Source of the DNA: Paraburkholderia phenoliruptrix
Lineage (GTDB): Bacteria > Pseudomonadota > Gammaproteobacteria > Burkholderiales > Burkholderiaceae
DNA: 64,000 nucleotides
Assembly (NCBI RefSeq): GCF_019511605.1
Contig: NZ_JAEUAV010000002.1
Location: forward strand, 62,001 to 126,000
Direction: 5' to 3'
Part shown: positions 7,031 to 15,375 of the stretch, piece by piece
Numbering within the stretch: position 1 is the first letter of the stretch
Layout of the letters: the number at the start of each line of letters is the position of its first letter
Translations under genes and position numbers: made by a program
Notes under the pieces: generated by a model
Told to the model about the DNA's origin: nothing
Database searches by the model: none
The model's input: the letters and a program-made list of their open reading frames with translations, nothing else

Positions 7031-9562
7031 ATGTCCAGATATCGTATTGATCTCGTTGTATTCGCGGCAGGTCTCGCCGCGGTGTGCGGCATTGCCGTCG
7101 GCTATGTCGGTTCCAACTGGCTCGCGCTGGCCGTCACGCTGCTGATCGGCGCGTTCTATCTGGCGGGCGCGCTCGAATTGCGGTGCTACGGCGCGGCCAC
7201 GGCCACGCTCGCCCGCGCGCTCGACGGCCTGTCCGAGCCGCCGCCGCGGCTTGACGCGTGGCTCGCGCAGCTGCATCCGAGCTTGCGCAATGCGGCGCAA
7301 CTGCGTATCGAAGGCGAGCGCGTTGCGTTGCCGGGCCCGGCACTCACCCCGTATCTGGTCGGCCTGCTGGTGCTGCTCGGCATGCTCGGCACGCTGCTCG
7401 GCATGGTCGTGACGCTGCGCGGCACCGGCCTCGCGCTCGACAGCGCGACCGATCTGGCGGCGATTCGCGCTTCGCTCGCCGCGCCGGTCAAGGGTCTTGG
7501 CTTTGCGTTCGGCACTTCGATCGCCGGCGTCGCGAGTTCGGCAATGCTCGGCCTGCTGTCCGCGCTGTGCCGCCGCGATCGGCTCGAGGCTGCGCAGCGG
7601 CTGGACGCGACGAGCGCAAGCACACTGCGCGTCTATTCGCAGGCGCACCAGCGCGAGGAAAGCTTGCGTCTTTTGCAGCGGCAAGCGGAGCTGATGCCGA
7701 CGCTCGTCGACCGTCTGCAAACCATGATGGCCGCAATGGAGCAGCACAGCCTGGCGTTCAACGAGCGCCAACTGGCAAGCCAGGAAGCATTTCACAGTAA
7801 GGCGCAGGTTGCTTATGCGCGCCTCGCGGCGTCCGTCGAACAGTCGTTGAAGCAAAGCGTCGCGGACAGCACGCGGGCCGCGGGCGAGGCGCTCGAGCCT
7901 GTGATGCAGGCGACCATGGCCGGCCTCGCGCGCGAGAGCGCGGCCTTGCAGGCGAACGTTTCGCAGGCGGTGCAGCGGCAACTGGACGGTTTGTCGAGCG
8001 GCTTCGAGTCGGCTACGGCCAAGGTCGCCGGCATCTGGAACGAGGCGCTCGCCGGCCAGCAGCGTTCGAACGAGGAGATGACGCGGCAACTGCGCGCGTC
8101 GCTGGAGAGCTTCGCGCAGACTTTCGACGAGCGTTCGGGCGCACTGGTGAGCGGCGTGTCCGCGCGCCTCGAAGCTGCGGCGGGGCAGGTCTCCGAGGCC
8201 TGGAAGGCGGCGCTGGCGCAGCAGCAGCAGACAGGCGAGACAATGGCGGCGCGGCACGAGCAGGCGTTGGCTGCGGCAGCGGCGACCTTCGAACAGCATT
8301 CGGCGTCGTTGCTGCGGACCGTCGGCGAGTCGCATGCGCAGATGCAGACCGTGATGGCTTCGCGCGACGAAGAGCGGCTCGCGGCGTGGTCGGCGAAGCT
8401 GGACACGATGGTGGCCACGCTCGGCAAGGAGTGGCAGCAGGCGGGCGAGCAGAACGAAGCACGGCTTGCGGCGTGGACCGCGAAGCTCGACGCGCTCGCG
8501 ACTTCGCTTGGCGAGAAATGGCAACAATCCGGCGAGCAGAACGAAGCCCGGCTCGCGGCATGGACCGCGAAGCTCGATTCGCTCGCAACCAGGCTCGGCG
8601 ATACATGGCAAAAAACCGGCGAGCATAACGAGGCACGCCTCGCGGCATGGACCGCGAAGCTCGACGCGCTCGCGACTTCGCTTGGCGAGAAATGGCAACA
8701 ATCCGGCGAGCAGAACGAAGCAAGCCTCGCAGCATGGACGGCGGAACTCGATTCGCTCTCGACCACGCTTGGACAAACACTGCAACAATCCGGCGAGCAA
8801 AACGAGGCACGCCTCGCAGCATGGACCGCGAAGCTCGACGCGCTCGCCGCGACGCTCGGCGACCAATGGCAGCAGGCGGGCGAGCGCACCGCGAGCCGTC
8901 AGCAGCAGATCTGCGACACGTTCGAGCAGACCGCGCGCGACATCTCCGCGCAGACCCAGGCGCATGCGAGCGCAACCATCGCTGAGATCGCGGGGCTCGT
9001 GCAAGCGGCCTCCGAGGCGCCGAAAGCCGCTGCCGAAGTGGTCGCCGAATTGCGGCAGAAACTGTCGGACAGCATGGTGCGCGACACGGCGATGCTGCAG
9101 GAGCGCAGCCGTCTGCTGGAAACACTGGAGACGCTGCTGGACGCGGTCAACCATGCATCCACGGAACAGCGCGCGGCAGTGGACGCGCTCGTTGCGACCT
9201 CCGCGGATCTGCTGGAGCGAGTCGGCACCCGCTTTACCGAAAAGGTCGAGGCCGAGGCCGACAGGATCGGCACGATTGCCGCGCAGATCACCGGCGGCGC
9301 CGTCGAGGTGGCAAGCCTCGGCGAAGCGTTCGGCGCGGCCGTGCAGTCGTTCGGCGAATCCAACGACAAGCTCGTCGCGCACCTGGAAAGGATCGAGGCG
9401 GCGCTCGACAAGTCGCTTGCGCGCAGTGACGAACAGCTTGCCTACTACGTCGCGCAGGCGCGCGAGGTGGTCGATTTGAGCGTGATGTCGCAAAAGCAGA
9501 TTGTCGAAGATCTGCAGCAGCTCGCGGCACGGCGCACCGTGGACGGAGTCGAGGCGGCATGA
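7031..9562 (+). CDS. DUF802 protein: MotA/TolQ/ExbB-like membrane core with long repeat tail
   Basis: An 843-residue inner-membrane protein. Four hydrophobic segments are visible at about residues 7-27, 29-48, 107-128 and 157-180. The last two, with PYLVGLLVLLGMLGTLLGM and APVKGLGFAFGTSIAGVASS, match the conserved proton-channel region of MotA/TolQ/ExbB proteins. From about residue 185 the protein is a long Ala/Gln/Glu-rich helical tail, almost certainly coiled coil. It contains six 29-residue repeats at residues 447-620, each beginning like EARLAAWTAKLD. The start ATG at 7031 is chosen because it precedes the first membrane helix and follows the previous stop by 10 bases; the open frame extends further upstream without homology. 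This architecture is that of ZorA, the stator-like subunit of Zorya. With the OmpA-like gene overlapping its stop by 4 bases, it probably forms an ion-driven envelope complex. Its cellular role is unknown. Confidence 0.82.
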   Translation: MSRYRIDLVVFAAGLAAVCGIAVGYVGSNWLALAVTLLIGAFYLAGALELRCYGAATATLARALDGLSEPPPRLDAWLAQLHPSLRNAAQLRIEGERVALPGPALTPYLVGLLVLLGMLGTLLGMVVTLRGTGLALDSATDLAAIRASLAAPVKGLGFAFGTSIAGVASSAMLGLLSALCRRDRLEAAQRLDATSASTLRVYSQAHQREESLRLLQRQAELMPTLVDRLQTMMAAMEQHSLAFNERQLASQEAFHSKAQVAYARLAASVEQSLKQSVADSTRAAGEALEPVMQATMAGLARESAALQANVSQAVQRQLDGLSSGFESATAKVAGIWNEALAGQQRSNEEMTRQLRASLESFAQTFDERSGALVSGVSARLEAAAGQVSEAWKAALAQQQQTGETMAARHEQALAAAAATFEQHSASLLRTVGESHAQMQTVMASRDEERLAAWSAKLDTMVATLGKEWQQAGEQNEARLAAWTAKLDALATSLGEKWQQSGEQNEARLAAWTAKLDSLATRLGDTWQKTGEHNEARLAAWTAKLDALATSLGEKWQQSGEQNEASLAAWTAELDSLSTTLGQTLQQSGEQNEARLAAWTAKLDALAATLGDQWQQAGERTASRQQQICDTFEQTARDISAQTQAHASATIAEIAGLVQAASEAPKAAAEVVAELRQKLSDSMVRDTAMLQERSRLLETLETLLDAVNHASTEQRAAVDALVATSADLLERVGTRFTEKVEAEADRIGTIAAQITGGAVEVASLGEAFGAAVQSFGESNDKLVAHLERIEAALDKSLARSDEQLAYYVAQAREVVDLSVMSQKQIVEDLQQLAARRTVDGVEAA
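8369..8890 (+). repeat. Six in-frame 87-bp tandem repeats in the DUF802 gene
   Basis: Units begin at 8369, 8456, 8543, 8630, 8717 and 8804, each 87 bases and so 29 codons with no frame change. Units 2 and 4 are nearly identical in DNA, differing at only a few positions near their starts. This points to recent duplication or gene conversion. Units 1 and 6 are more diverged. The repeats encode helical tail segments with LAAW and Q-x-x-GE at fixed positions. Confidence 0.93.
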
Positions 9563-10218
9563 GCGGCATGAGCGAGGAAATCGACGGCGGCGTCGAGCCT
9601 GGCACGCCGATCTGGGCCGCGTTCGGCGATCTCATGTCCGTGCTGCTCGGCGCGTTCATGCTGATTCTGGTGGCTGTGATCGGCGTGCAGCTCGAACTGT
9701 CGAACAAACTCGAGCAGGAGGTCAAACAGCGTCAGCTCGAAACGCAACGCCGCAAGACACTCGAAGAGGCGCTGGCGGGCCCGCTCGCGGCCGGCCGCGT
9801 GACGCTCGTCAACGGACGCATCGGCATCAGCGGCAACGTGCTGTTCGCGCTGAACTCCGACCAGTTGCAGCCGCAAGGGCGCGATCTGTTGAAGAGTCTT
9901 GCCGGCCCCTTGTCCGCCTATCTGCGCGCGAACGACGAGATGCTGATGGTGAGCGGCTTTACCGACGACCAGCGCTTGCGCGAGGGCAATCGTCGGTTCG
10001 CGGACAACTGGGAACTGTCCGCGCAGCGGGCGCTGACTGTCACGCGCGCGTTGATCGACGCGGGCGTGCCGGCGTCGTCGGTATTCGCCGCGGCGTTCGG
10101 CTCGGGCCAGCCGGTCAGTTCGAATGCCGACGAGCAAGGGCGTGCGCGCAACCGCCGCGTGGAAATCGCGCCGGTTCCGCGGCTTTCCACGGCCGCCGCG
10201 GGGAAGCCCCGCGAGTGA
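9559..10218 (+). CDS. OmpA/MotB-like protein, ZorB-like partner of the DUF802 protein
   Basis: A 219-residue protein with a short cytoplasmic N-terminus, one membrane helix at about residues 18-43, a charged linker and a C-terminal OmpA peptidoglycan-binding domain (about 92-205). The helix opens with IWAAFGDLMSVLLGAFMLIL. Asp24 is in the position of the proton-carrying aspartate of MotB and ZorB. The OmpA domain shows NVLFALNSDQLQPQG, SGFTDD, NWELSAQRA and RARNRRVEI, the usual wall-binding signature. The start overlaps the DUF802 stop as ATGA, so the two are translationally coupled as stator pairs usually are. It would anchor the complex to peptidoglycan and complete the ion path. Confidence 0.88.
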   Translation: MSGMSEEIDGGVEPGTPIWAAFGDLMSVLLGAFMLILVAVIGVQLELSNKLEQEVKQRQLETQRRKTLEEALAGPLAAGRVTLVNGRIGISGNVLFALNSDQLQPQGRDLLKSLAGPLSAYLRANDEMLMVSGFTDDQRLREGNRRFADNWELSAQRALTVTRALIDAGVPASSVFAAAFGSGQPVSSNADEQGRARNRRVEIAPVPRLSTAAAGKPRE

Positions 10219-10234
10219 TGCACGGGGCGACGAC

Positions 10235-11041
10235 ATGACAGAAGGAGCCGCCACGCCGCAGACATCGCGCGCGATCCTCGACGCCTGGGCCGCGCGCGGC
10301 GCCGACCGGGTCGACCCGCTGCGGTTTCGTTTCATCGACGCGTTCGAGCGGCGCGCCGCCGCGCACAGCGGCGAGGCGCGGCGTGTGCTCGACGCGAAGC
10401 TTGCCGCGCTGCTCGAAGCGTATGCGCGCGACATCGAACGCGGTGACGCTGGCGACGAGAGTGGTCAGCGTGAACAAGGCGACGAACGCAATCAAGGCGA
10501 CCAAGCCGATCAACGCCCTCAACGCGACGAATGCGACCACCGCGACCATCGCGATCAAGACGACGAAGACGCCCGGCCCACCCACGCCAACGTCGAAAAC
10601 ACCAACTCCTCCGGCGCAAACACAGCGACTGCGCCGACCGTCCCCGCTTCCCGAAACCAGCCGACACCCAGCGCGCTCGCCGGACTCGTCGCCGAATTGC
10701 ACGGTGCGGCGCGACGTCATCGGCGCGTTGACGCGGCCGCTTATCCCGAACTCCCCGAGCTCGACTATTTCCGGCAGACGTGGGCCCGGGTTCGCGCCGA
10801 GGGGCAGGTGCGGCAGTCGCTGCAGCCGGCGCCCGGCAACGCCGGGCCGCTCAACTCGAGCAGTCTCGTGCACCGCTCGCTCTCACTGATGCGCGAGTTG
10901 TCGCCAGGCTATCTGAAACAGTTTCTGTCGTATGTCGACGCGTTGTCGTGGATGGAGCAATTGAGCGGCGGCGCGCCCGCCAGCAAGGATGCGCCGCGCG
11001 CCGCGACGGGCGGCAAGGGCGGGCGCGGCAAGACGCGCTGA
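10235..11041 (+). CDS. DUF2894-family protein, last gene of the ZorAB-like unit
   Basis: A 268-residue protein that I assign to DUF2894. The N-terminal ~65 residues (FRFIDAFERRA, VLDAKLAALLEAYARDI) are helical. A striking low-complexity stretch of Asp, Arg, Gln, Glu and His follows at about residues 68-110. The C-terminal ~110 residues form the conserved block (AELHGAARR, LPELDYFRQTWARVRAEGQ, SSSLVHRSLSLMRELSPGYL). There is no signal peptide or membrane segment. ATG at 10235 is chosen as it follows the OmpA stop by 16 bases; the open frame runs further back inside the OmpA gene. Function is unknown. Consistent placement after the stator pair suggests an accessory or effector subunit. Confidence 0.75.
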   Translation: MTEGAATPQTSRAILDAWAARGADRVDPLRFRFIDAFERRAAAHSGEARRVLDAKLAALLEAYARDIERGDAGDESGQREQGDERNQGDQADQRPQRDECDHRDHRDQDDEDARPTHANVENTNSSGANTATAPTVPASRNQPTPSALAGLVAELHGAARRHRRVDAAAYPELPELDYFRQTWARVRAEGQVRQSLQPAPGNAGPLNSSSLVHRSLSLMRELSPGYLKQFLSYVDALSWMEQLSGGAPASKDAPRAATGGKGGRGKTR

Positions 11042-11099
11042 TGCCTCGCAGCGCGTGACGTGGCATATTGGCAGGCGTAGCCATCGAAAGGAGCCCACC

Positions 11100-11774
11100 A
11101 TGCGTATCCAGACCTCATTTCTGTTCGATCTCGACGGCACGCTCGTCGACAGTGTCTACCAGCATGTGCTGGCCTGGAAAGAAGCGCTCGACAGCGAAGG
11201 CATTTCGCTGTCGGTGTGGCGCATTCATCGAAAGATCGGCATGAGCGGCGGCCTCTTCACCAACCAGCTCCTACGCGAGACGCATGGCGATATCAGCGCT
11301 GAGCGCAGCGAGCGTCTTCGCCAGGCACATGCGGCCGCGTATAAAAGGTTGCGCGCGCAAGTATGTCCGCTGCCGGGCGCGCGCGAACTGCTCGACGCGC
11401 TCACGCAAGCGGGCACGCCGTGGGCCGTGGCCACCAGCGGCCGCATGGAAACCGCGGCGGTCAATCTGGAGGCGCTCGGCGTCGATCCGTCGAAAGCCGT
11501 GGTCGTGACGCGCGACGACGTCAAATACGCGAAGCCCGACCCCGACCTCTTCATTGCTGCGGCCGAACGTCTTGGCGTCGAGATCGAACACTCGGTGGTG
11601 GTGGGCGACAGCATCTGGGACATGCTCGCGGCGCGGCGCTGCCGCGCGCTCGGCGTGGGCCTGCTGTCGGGTGGCTACGGCACGGAAGAGCTGGAGCGAG
11701 CCGGCGCCCTCCGGGTCTACGACGACCCCGCGGCGCTGCTGGATCATCTCGACGAAGTGGCTGCGCGTCCCTAG
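11100..11774 (+). CDS. HAD-superfamily phosphatase
   Basis: A 224-residue haloacid-dehalogenase hydrolase of the phosphoglycolate phosphatase / beta-phosphoglucomutase-like group with an alpha-helical cap. Motif I is DLDGTLVDS (residues 9-17, with the nucleophilic Asp), motif II is the ATSG serine, motif III is the lysine in YAKPDPDLF, and motif IV is VVGDSIWDM. The ATG at 11100 has GAAAGGAG upstream; a longer open frame begins inside the previous gene without homology. It may be co-transcribed with the DUF2894 gene 58 bases upstream, though no functional link is evident. The physiological substrate cannot be inferred. Confidence 0.85.
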   Translation: MRIQTSFLFDLDGTLVDSVYQHVLAWKEALDSEGISLSVWRIHRKIGMSGGLFTNQLLRETHGDISAERSERLRQAHAAAYKRLRAQVCPLPGARELLDALTQAGTPWAVATSGRMETAAVNLEALGVDPSKAVVVTRDDVKYAKPDPDLFIAAAERLGVEIEHSVVVGDSIWDMLAARRCRALGVGLLSGGYGTEELERAGALRVYDDPAALLDHLDEVAARP

Positions 11775-12065
11775 CCTGCGGCATGCGCGCAGTGCGCGGC
11801 TGCAACCCAACCAGGCGGCCGCCGTTCCACAATCTGCATCGCTCATGCGTTTTTGATTCAGGCCGCATACGCCGCCGCAAATGCGCTTAACTTTGTACTG
11901 TTAGAGCCGGGAGCCCTGTACTATACCGTTCAACGGAGACCGGCCCGGCGCGCGCAATAGCAGCACCGGCCGCGGCACGCCGGCCTGTTCCACGTGAGCG
12001 CATGCGGCGACTGGCGAGCCTGTCACGCTGATCCGCTGCGGCGGTCTGACGAACCACGTGAAAAT

Positions 12066-13037
12066 ATGAACAAGTTTATTCGACCACCCGTCTCCTATCC
12101 GACCACGGTTGTTTTCGTAGACGACAACGACAACTACCTCGACGCGCTGCGCCGGTTCTTTCCGGATGTTTCCACCAATCTGTTTTTCTCGCGCCCGCAA
12201 ACGGCGCTTGCGTTCATTCGCCAGCACGCGCGGGAAAATTCGCTGGAATTCGCGCCGGCTTCCGCATGTTTGAGCGAAACGGGTTTTGATCGCTTTGTCG
12301 AAACTTCGCCGCAGCGGGACGTGCTGGCGCGCCATTCGCGCTTCGCCGAAGTAGCTGCCGTCGTAGTCGATTACGACATGCCTGGCGTCAGCGGCGTCGA
12401 ATTTCTGTCATCCATATCCAACCTGCATTGCGCGAAGATTCTGCTAACGGGCGTCGCGGACGAGACCGTCGCCGTGAAAGCATTCAACGCGGGCATTGTC
12501 GATCTGTATCTGCGCAAGACCGACGCCGATTCGGCGAACCGGCTCGTTCACTTCCTGAAGGACGCAAAGAGCCGCCATTGCTCCGAGGCGGGCTGGCTCG
12601 CGCTGGGCGAGAACGGCATGACCTATTGCGATCCGCGCACCCACAAGGTGATCGACGAAGTGGTGAAGGAGAACGGCATCGTCGAGTATTACTGGCGGCC
12701 GGAGCAGAATGCCATTCTGATGTTCGACCGCGAGGGAAGGGCAAGTGTCTTCGTCGCATGGGCCGAGCACGACTGGATCGCGCAAGGCGAGATCGTTGCG
12801 GACGAAAGCGGCCCCGCCGAGTTGCTCAGGCAGATGGCGGTGCGCGACGTCATGCCGCTCTTCTGGCCGCATCTCGCCTATCGCTCGAATGTCGAGTTCC
12901 GGATGCTCAAGCCGCAACCCATTCCCGGCTGGGGCGAGGCGTTCTACTGCTGGAGCCCGATAGAGTCTCCCGAAGTGGCCGAAGCCGGCATCAGGCCGCT
13001 GACGTTTGCCCAGTGGCGGAGTGAGCGCGCGCGCTAA
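12066..13037 (+). CDS. Response regulator with stretched receiver and unrecognised output domain
   Basis: A 323-residue protein. The receiver domain has the acidic pair VFVDD (Asp19/20), the likely phosphoacceptor Asp102 in VVVDYDMPGVSG, Thr128 in LLTGVAD and Lys151 in YLRKTD. The distance from the acidic pair to the phosphoacceptor is about 80 residues, instead of the usual ~40-45, so an extra ~40-residue insert lies in the domain. The remaining ~165 residues (GMTYCDPRTHKVIDEVV and onward) contain no DNA-binding, GGDEF, EAL or HD motif that I recognise. It precedes the sensor kinase by 24 bases and is surely its partner. The pair's layout recalls LqsR/LqsS-like signalling, but that is a weak inference. 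Confidence 0.82.
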   Translation: MNKFIRPPVSYPTTVVFVDDNDNYLDALRRFFPDVSTNLFFSRPQTALAFIRQHARENSLEFAPASACLSETGFDRFVETSPQRDVLARHSRFAEVAAVVVDYDMPGVSGVEFLSSISNLHCAKILLTGVADETVAVKAFNAGIVDLYLRKTDADSANRLVHFLKDAKSRHCSEAGWLALGENGMTYCDPRTHKVIDEVVKENGIVEYYWRPEQNAILMFDREGRASVFVAWAEHDWIAQGEIVADESGPAELLRQMAVRDVMPLFWPHLAYRSNVEFRMLKPQPIPGWGEAFYCWSPIESPEVAEAGIRPLTFAQWRSERAR

Positions 13038-13060
13038 CGCCTGCCGGCACGCCGAGCCCC

Positions 13061-14491
13061 ATGTACGCCATTCCAACCGCCTTCGTGTCGGCCATGTTCG
13101 TGGTGTTCGGCCTTTACGTGGTCATCACGCAAGGCATCACGAGGCTGTCGGTGCCGTTCCTGCTGATGTGCTCAGCCACTTTCACGTGGCAGGGCACATG
13201 GACCTTGCTGTTTCAGACAGAAGACCCGCACGTAGCGGGCTTGCTGGTGCGCGCAGGCTACCTGTTCATTCTCTTTCTGCCCACCACGTTCTATCACTTC
13301 GTCACAGAGGTGGCGGCGCGGCGCCGCGAGCGGCCCGTGTTGCTGGCCTCATATGGCTTGTGTTTCGTGCTCGCGGCCCTGCTGCCCGGCAATGAGGTGG
13401 TGTCGGGCTATCGGCACTATTTCTTCGGCTACTATCCGCTCGCCGGTCCCCTGCATCCGTTGCATGTGCTGCAAACGGTATTGCTCGCGCTGCGCAGCGC
13501 GCAGCTTCTCTTCGGCGCGCGCAAGCAGGCGGGCGGCCAGGCGCGGCGGCGTCTGGACCTGTGCCTCGCGGCGCTGGGTCTTTACTCGTTTGCCGCCGTC
13601 GACTACGCGGTCAACTACGGCTATCCGTTCTATCCGCCAGGCGTGCTGTTCATCGCCTTGAGCCTCGGGCTGCTCGCCATCACCATCGTCCGCTATGACC
13701 TGATTCATCCGTATGCGCTGGCGGCCACCATCGCGCATGAAATCGCGACTCCGCTCGCCACCATCGGCATGCACGCGGACGAGATTGCGAGCGTGTGGAG
13801 TCATGTGTTCAACGGCTATCGCCTCGCCGTCGCTCACGGCCTTTACGAAGATCATGAGCATTCCGCGCAGTCAGAGCGCATCAGCCAGCTTGCCACCGCC
13901 ATCCGGCGGGAAGTGTCGGGCACGAGCGCGATGGTCGAAATGGCGCTCGCTTCCTTTACGCTCGAGCGCCTCGACCGCAGCCGTTTCAGCGCGCACGCCG
14001 TGCAGCAGTGCGTGAATTCCGCTCTGGAGCGTTATCCGTTTCGCGCCGGCGAACGCGAGCGCGTCACCGTGCTGCCCATCGACGCCACGCTGCGCTTTTC
14101 CGGCTCGGACACCGTGGTGGTGTTCATGCTGTTCAACCTGCTGAAAAACGCGCTGCACGCGATTCATGTGAGCGGCGAAGGGCAGATCACGATCGGTGCG
14201 CTGGAAGACCACGAATTCTGCGTGCTGCAATTTCGCGACACGGGTCCGGGCATTGCGCCGGATGTCCTGCCGCATATCTTCGACGCCTTCTTTTCGACCA
14301 AGCGCCACGGCAGCGGCGCGGGAATGGGGCTTGCCTTTTGCCGCCGCGCAGCCGAGTTGCTCGGCGGAAGTATCGAATGCGCTTCGGTGCGCGGCGTGCA
14401 TACTACGTTTACCGTGCGCCTGCCGCTGCCGGGCTCGGCAGCGGACAGGGCGTTGCCAGAACTGCCGGCGCGCGACGCACGCCGGCGTTAA
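13061..14491 (+). CDS. Polytopic membrane sensor histidine kinase
   Basis: A 476-residue kinase. The N-terminal ~210 residues hold six or seven membrane helices, starting at once with MYAIPTAFVSAMFVVFGLYVV, with no large periplasmic domain; the signal is probably sensed within the membrane. The phosphorylated His226 is in IAHEIATPLATIG. The ATPase domain has FNLLKNALHAI (N box), DTGPGIAPDVL (G1) and GAGMGLAFCRRAAELLGG (G2). It acts with the response regulator just upstream. Membrane-embedded sensors of this layout include CqsS and LqsS, which detect alpha-hydroxyketones. No autoinducer synthase gene is in the window, so the ligand is open. Confidence 0.88.
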   Translation: MYAIPTAFVSAMFVVFGLYVVITQGITRLSVPFLLMCSATFTWQGTWTLLFQTEDPHVAGLLVRAGYLFILFLPTTFYHFVTEVAARRRERPVLLASYGLCFVLAALLPGNEVVSGYRHYFFGYYPLAGPLHPLHVLQTVLLALRSAQLLFGARKQAGGQARRRLDLCLAALGLYSFAAVDYAVNYGYPFYPPGVLFIALSLGLLAITIVRYDLIHPYALAATIAHEIATPLATIGMHADEIASVWSHVFNGYRLAVAHGLYEDHEHSAQSERISQLATAIRREVSGTSAMVEMALASFTLERLDRSRFSAHAVQQCVNSALERYPFRAGERERVTVLPIDATLRFSGSDTVVVFMLFNLLKNALHAIHVSGEGQITIGALEDHEFCVLQFRDTGPGIAPDVLPHIFDAFFSTKRHGSGAGMGLAFCRRAAELLGGSIECASVRGVHTTFTVRLPLPGSAADRALPELPARDARRR

Positions 14492-14513
14492 GGCCCCGTG
14501 GATGCGCCGCGTC

Positions 14514-15011
14514 CTACTCGGTCAGCGCGGACAACGGCAACTCATACTCCTTCACACGTTCGACTATGCCGTCCGGAAAGCGGCGGATCTTGCGGTCGCG
14601 CCCGGCGTACAGAATCTGCTGATAACCCTGCGACACCTTGCGCCCGTCGACGCAAAAGCGGAACAGCAAGTACGCCGAGCATTGCCTGACCTGCACGGTG
14701 TTCAGGTAGCAGTCCACACGCTGGAACGGAAAGGTCTCATGCACATATTCCTGATGCGCGCGTTTGGTGACGAACATGCCGTCTGAGCCGAGCAGATCGT
14801 CGTGAATGCACTCGTGGAACCACCGCTCGCGACACACGCCCTGCCATTCGAAGTAGCGCGCGAAATAAGTGTTCATGAAGGCATTCGAATCTTTTAGATA
14901 GATGTCGAACGAATGAACGAAGGTCTTCGGGGCATCCGTTGTCAGCGGATTATCCGAAAGATGAGCGTTGCCGCGATTCAGAGCTTGGGGAATGACTTCT
15001 CGCATCAACAT
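14514..15011 (-). CDS. Hot-dog fold thioesterase-like protein
   Basis: A 165-residue protein with the central helix pattern NTYFARYFEWQGVCRERWFHE, resembling hot-dog thioesterases of the 4-hydroxybenzoyl-CoA or polyene/enediyne type (which have Y-x-x-YL-x-WQG-x-CRE). The later strands (CYLNTVQVRQCSAYLLFRFCVDGRKVSQGYQQILY) also fit this fold. It would cleave an acyl-thioester. The start ATG at 15011 has AAAAGGA nearby. It is convergent to the sensor kinase, ending 22 bases from it, and has no obvious operon partner. The substrate is unknown, and the assignment rests on fold-level resemblance. Confidence 0.6.
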   Translation of the reverse strand: MLMREVIPQALNRGNAHLSDNPLTTDAPKTFVHSFDIYLKDSNAFMNTYFARYFEWQGVCRERWFHECIHDDLLGSDGMFVTKRAHQEYVHETFPFQRVDCYLNTVQVRQCSAYLLFRFCVDGRKVSQGYQQILYAGRDRKIRRFPDGIVERVKEYELPLSALTE

Positions 15012-15375
15012 ACGATTTTCCTTTTACAGGAACGGCTGCTGGTGGCAGCCACACATGCCTGCCGACAAGACGGGCACATCCCATTCTGTTGGGGAAATGG
15101 ACGATGTGGCTATTGGCGCGCGATAAGTGCGGCGCTATCCTCGCGCGGCTCGCGCAAGGCCGCCAGGATCGCGGTGCATCAGGCCGACGACAGTGTTGAC
15201 GCGGCGATTCTTTTATTCAGTGGGTCAGCCAACAGAACACGCGCAAGCGCGCAATCGGATGCGCGCATGAGCATAAGAAGCAGGGGAAGTGGTTATGCGC
15301 AAGCACGGACGTTTCGCCTGCGCGTGACAAGTGGACTTATTGATAACGCATAACTTTTATTGCCGATCCTGGTGA
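15012..15375. other. 364-base gap with a spaced inverted repeat
   Basis: No gene is supported here. GTTATGCG at 15292-15299 and CGCATAAC at 15347-15354 are perfect inverted copies 47 bases apart, in an otherwise unremarkable stretch downstream of the carnitine operon and upstream of the leftward thioesterase gene. The sequence near 15341-15360 is AT-rich. Confidence 0.5.

Noticed and set aside
8369..8890. Regularly spaced repeats that could suggest a CRISPR array
   Set aside because: The repeats are head-to-tail 87-bp units without spacers and keep one reading frame; they encode protein repeats.
6815..9493. An 892-codon open frame antisense to the DUF802 gene
   Set aside because: It mirrors the GC-rich, repeat-containing coding strand. 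The sense strand has a family match, signal topology and operon coupling, and the antisense product is a low-complexity Arg/Leu-rich shadow.
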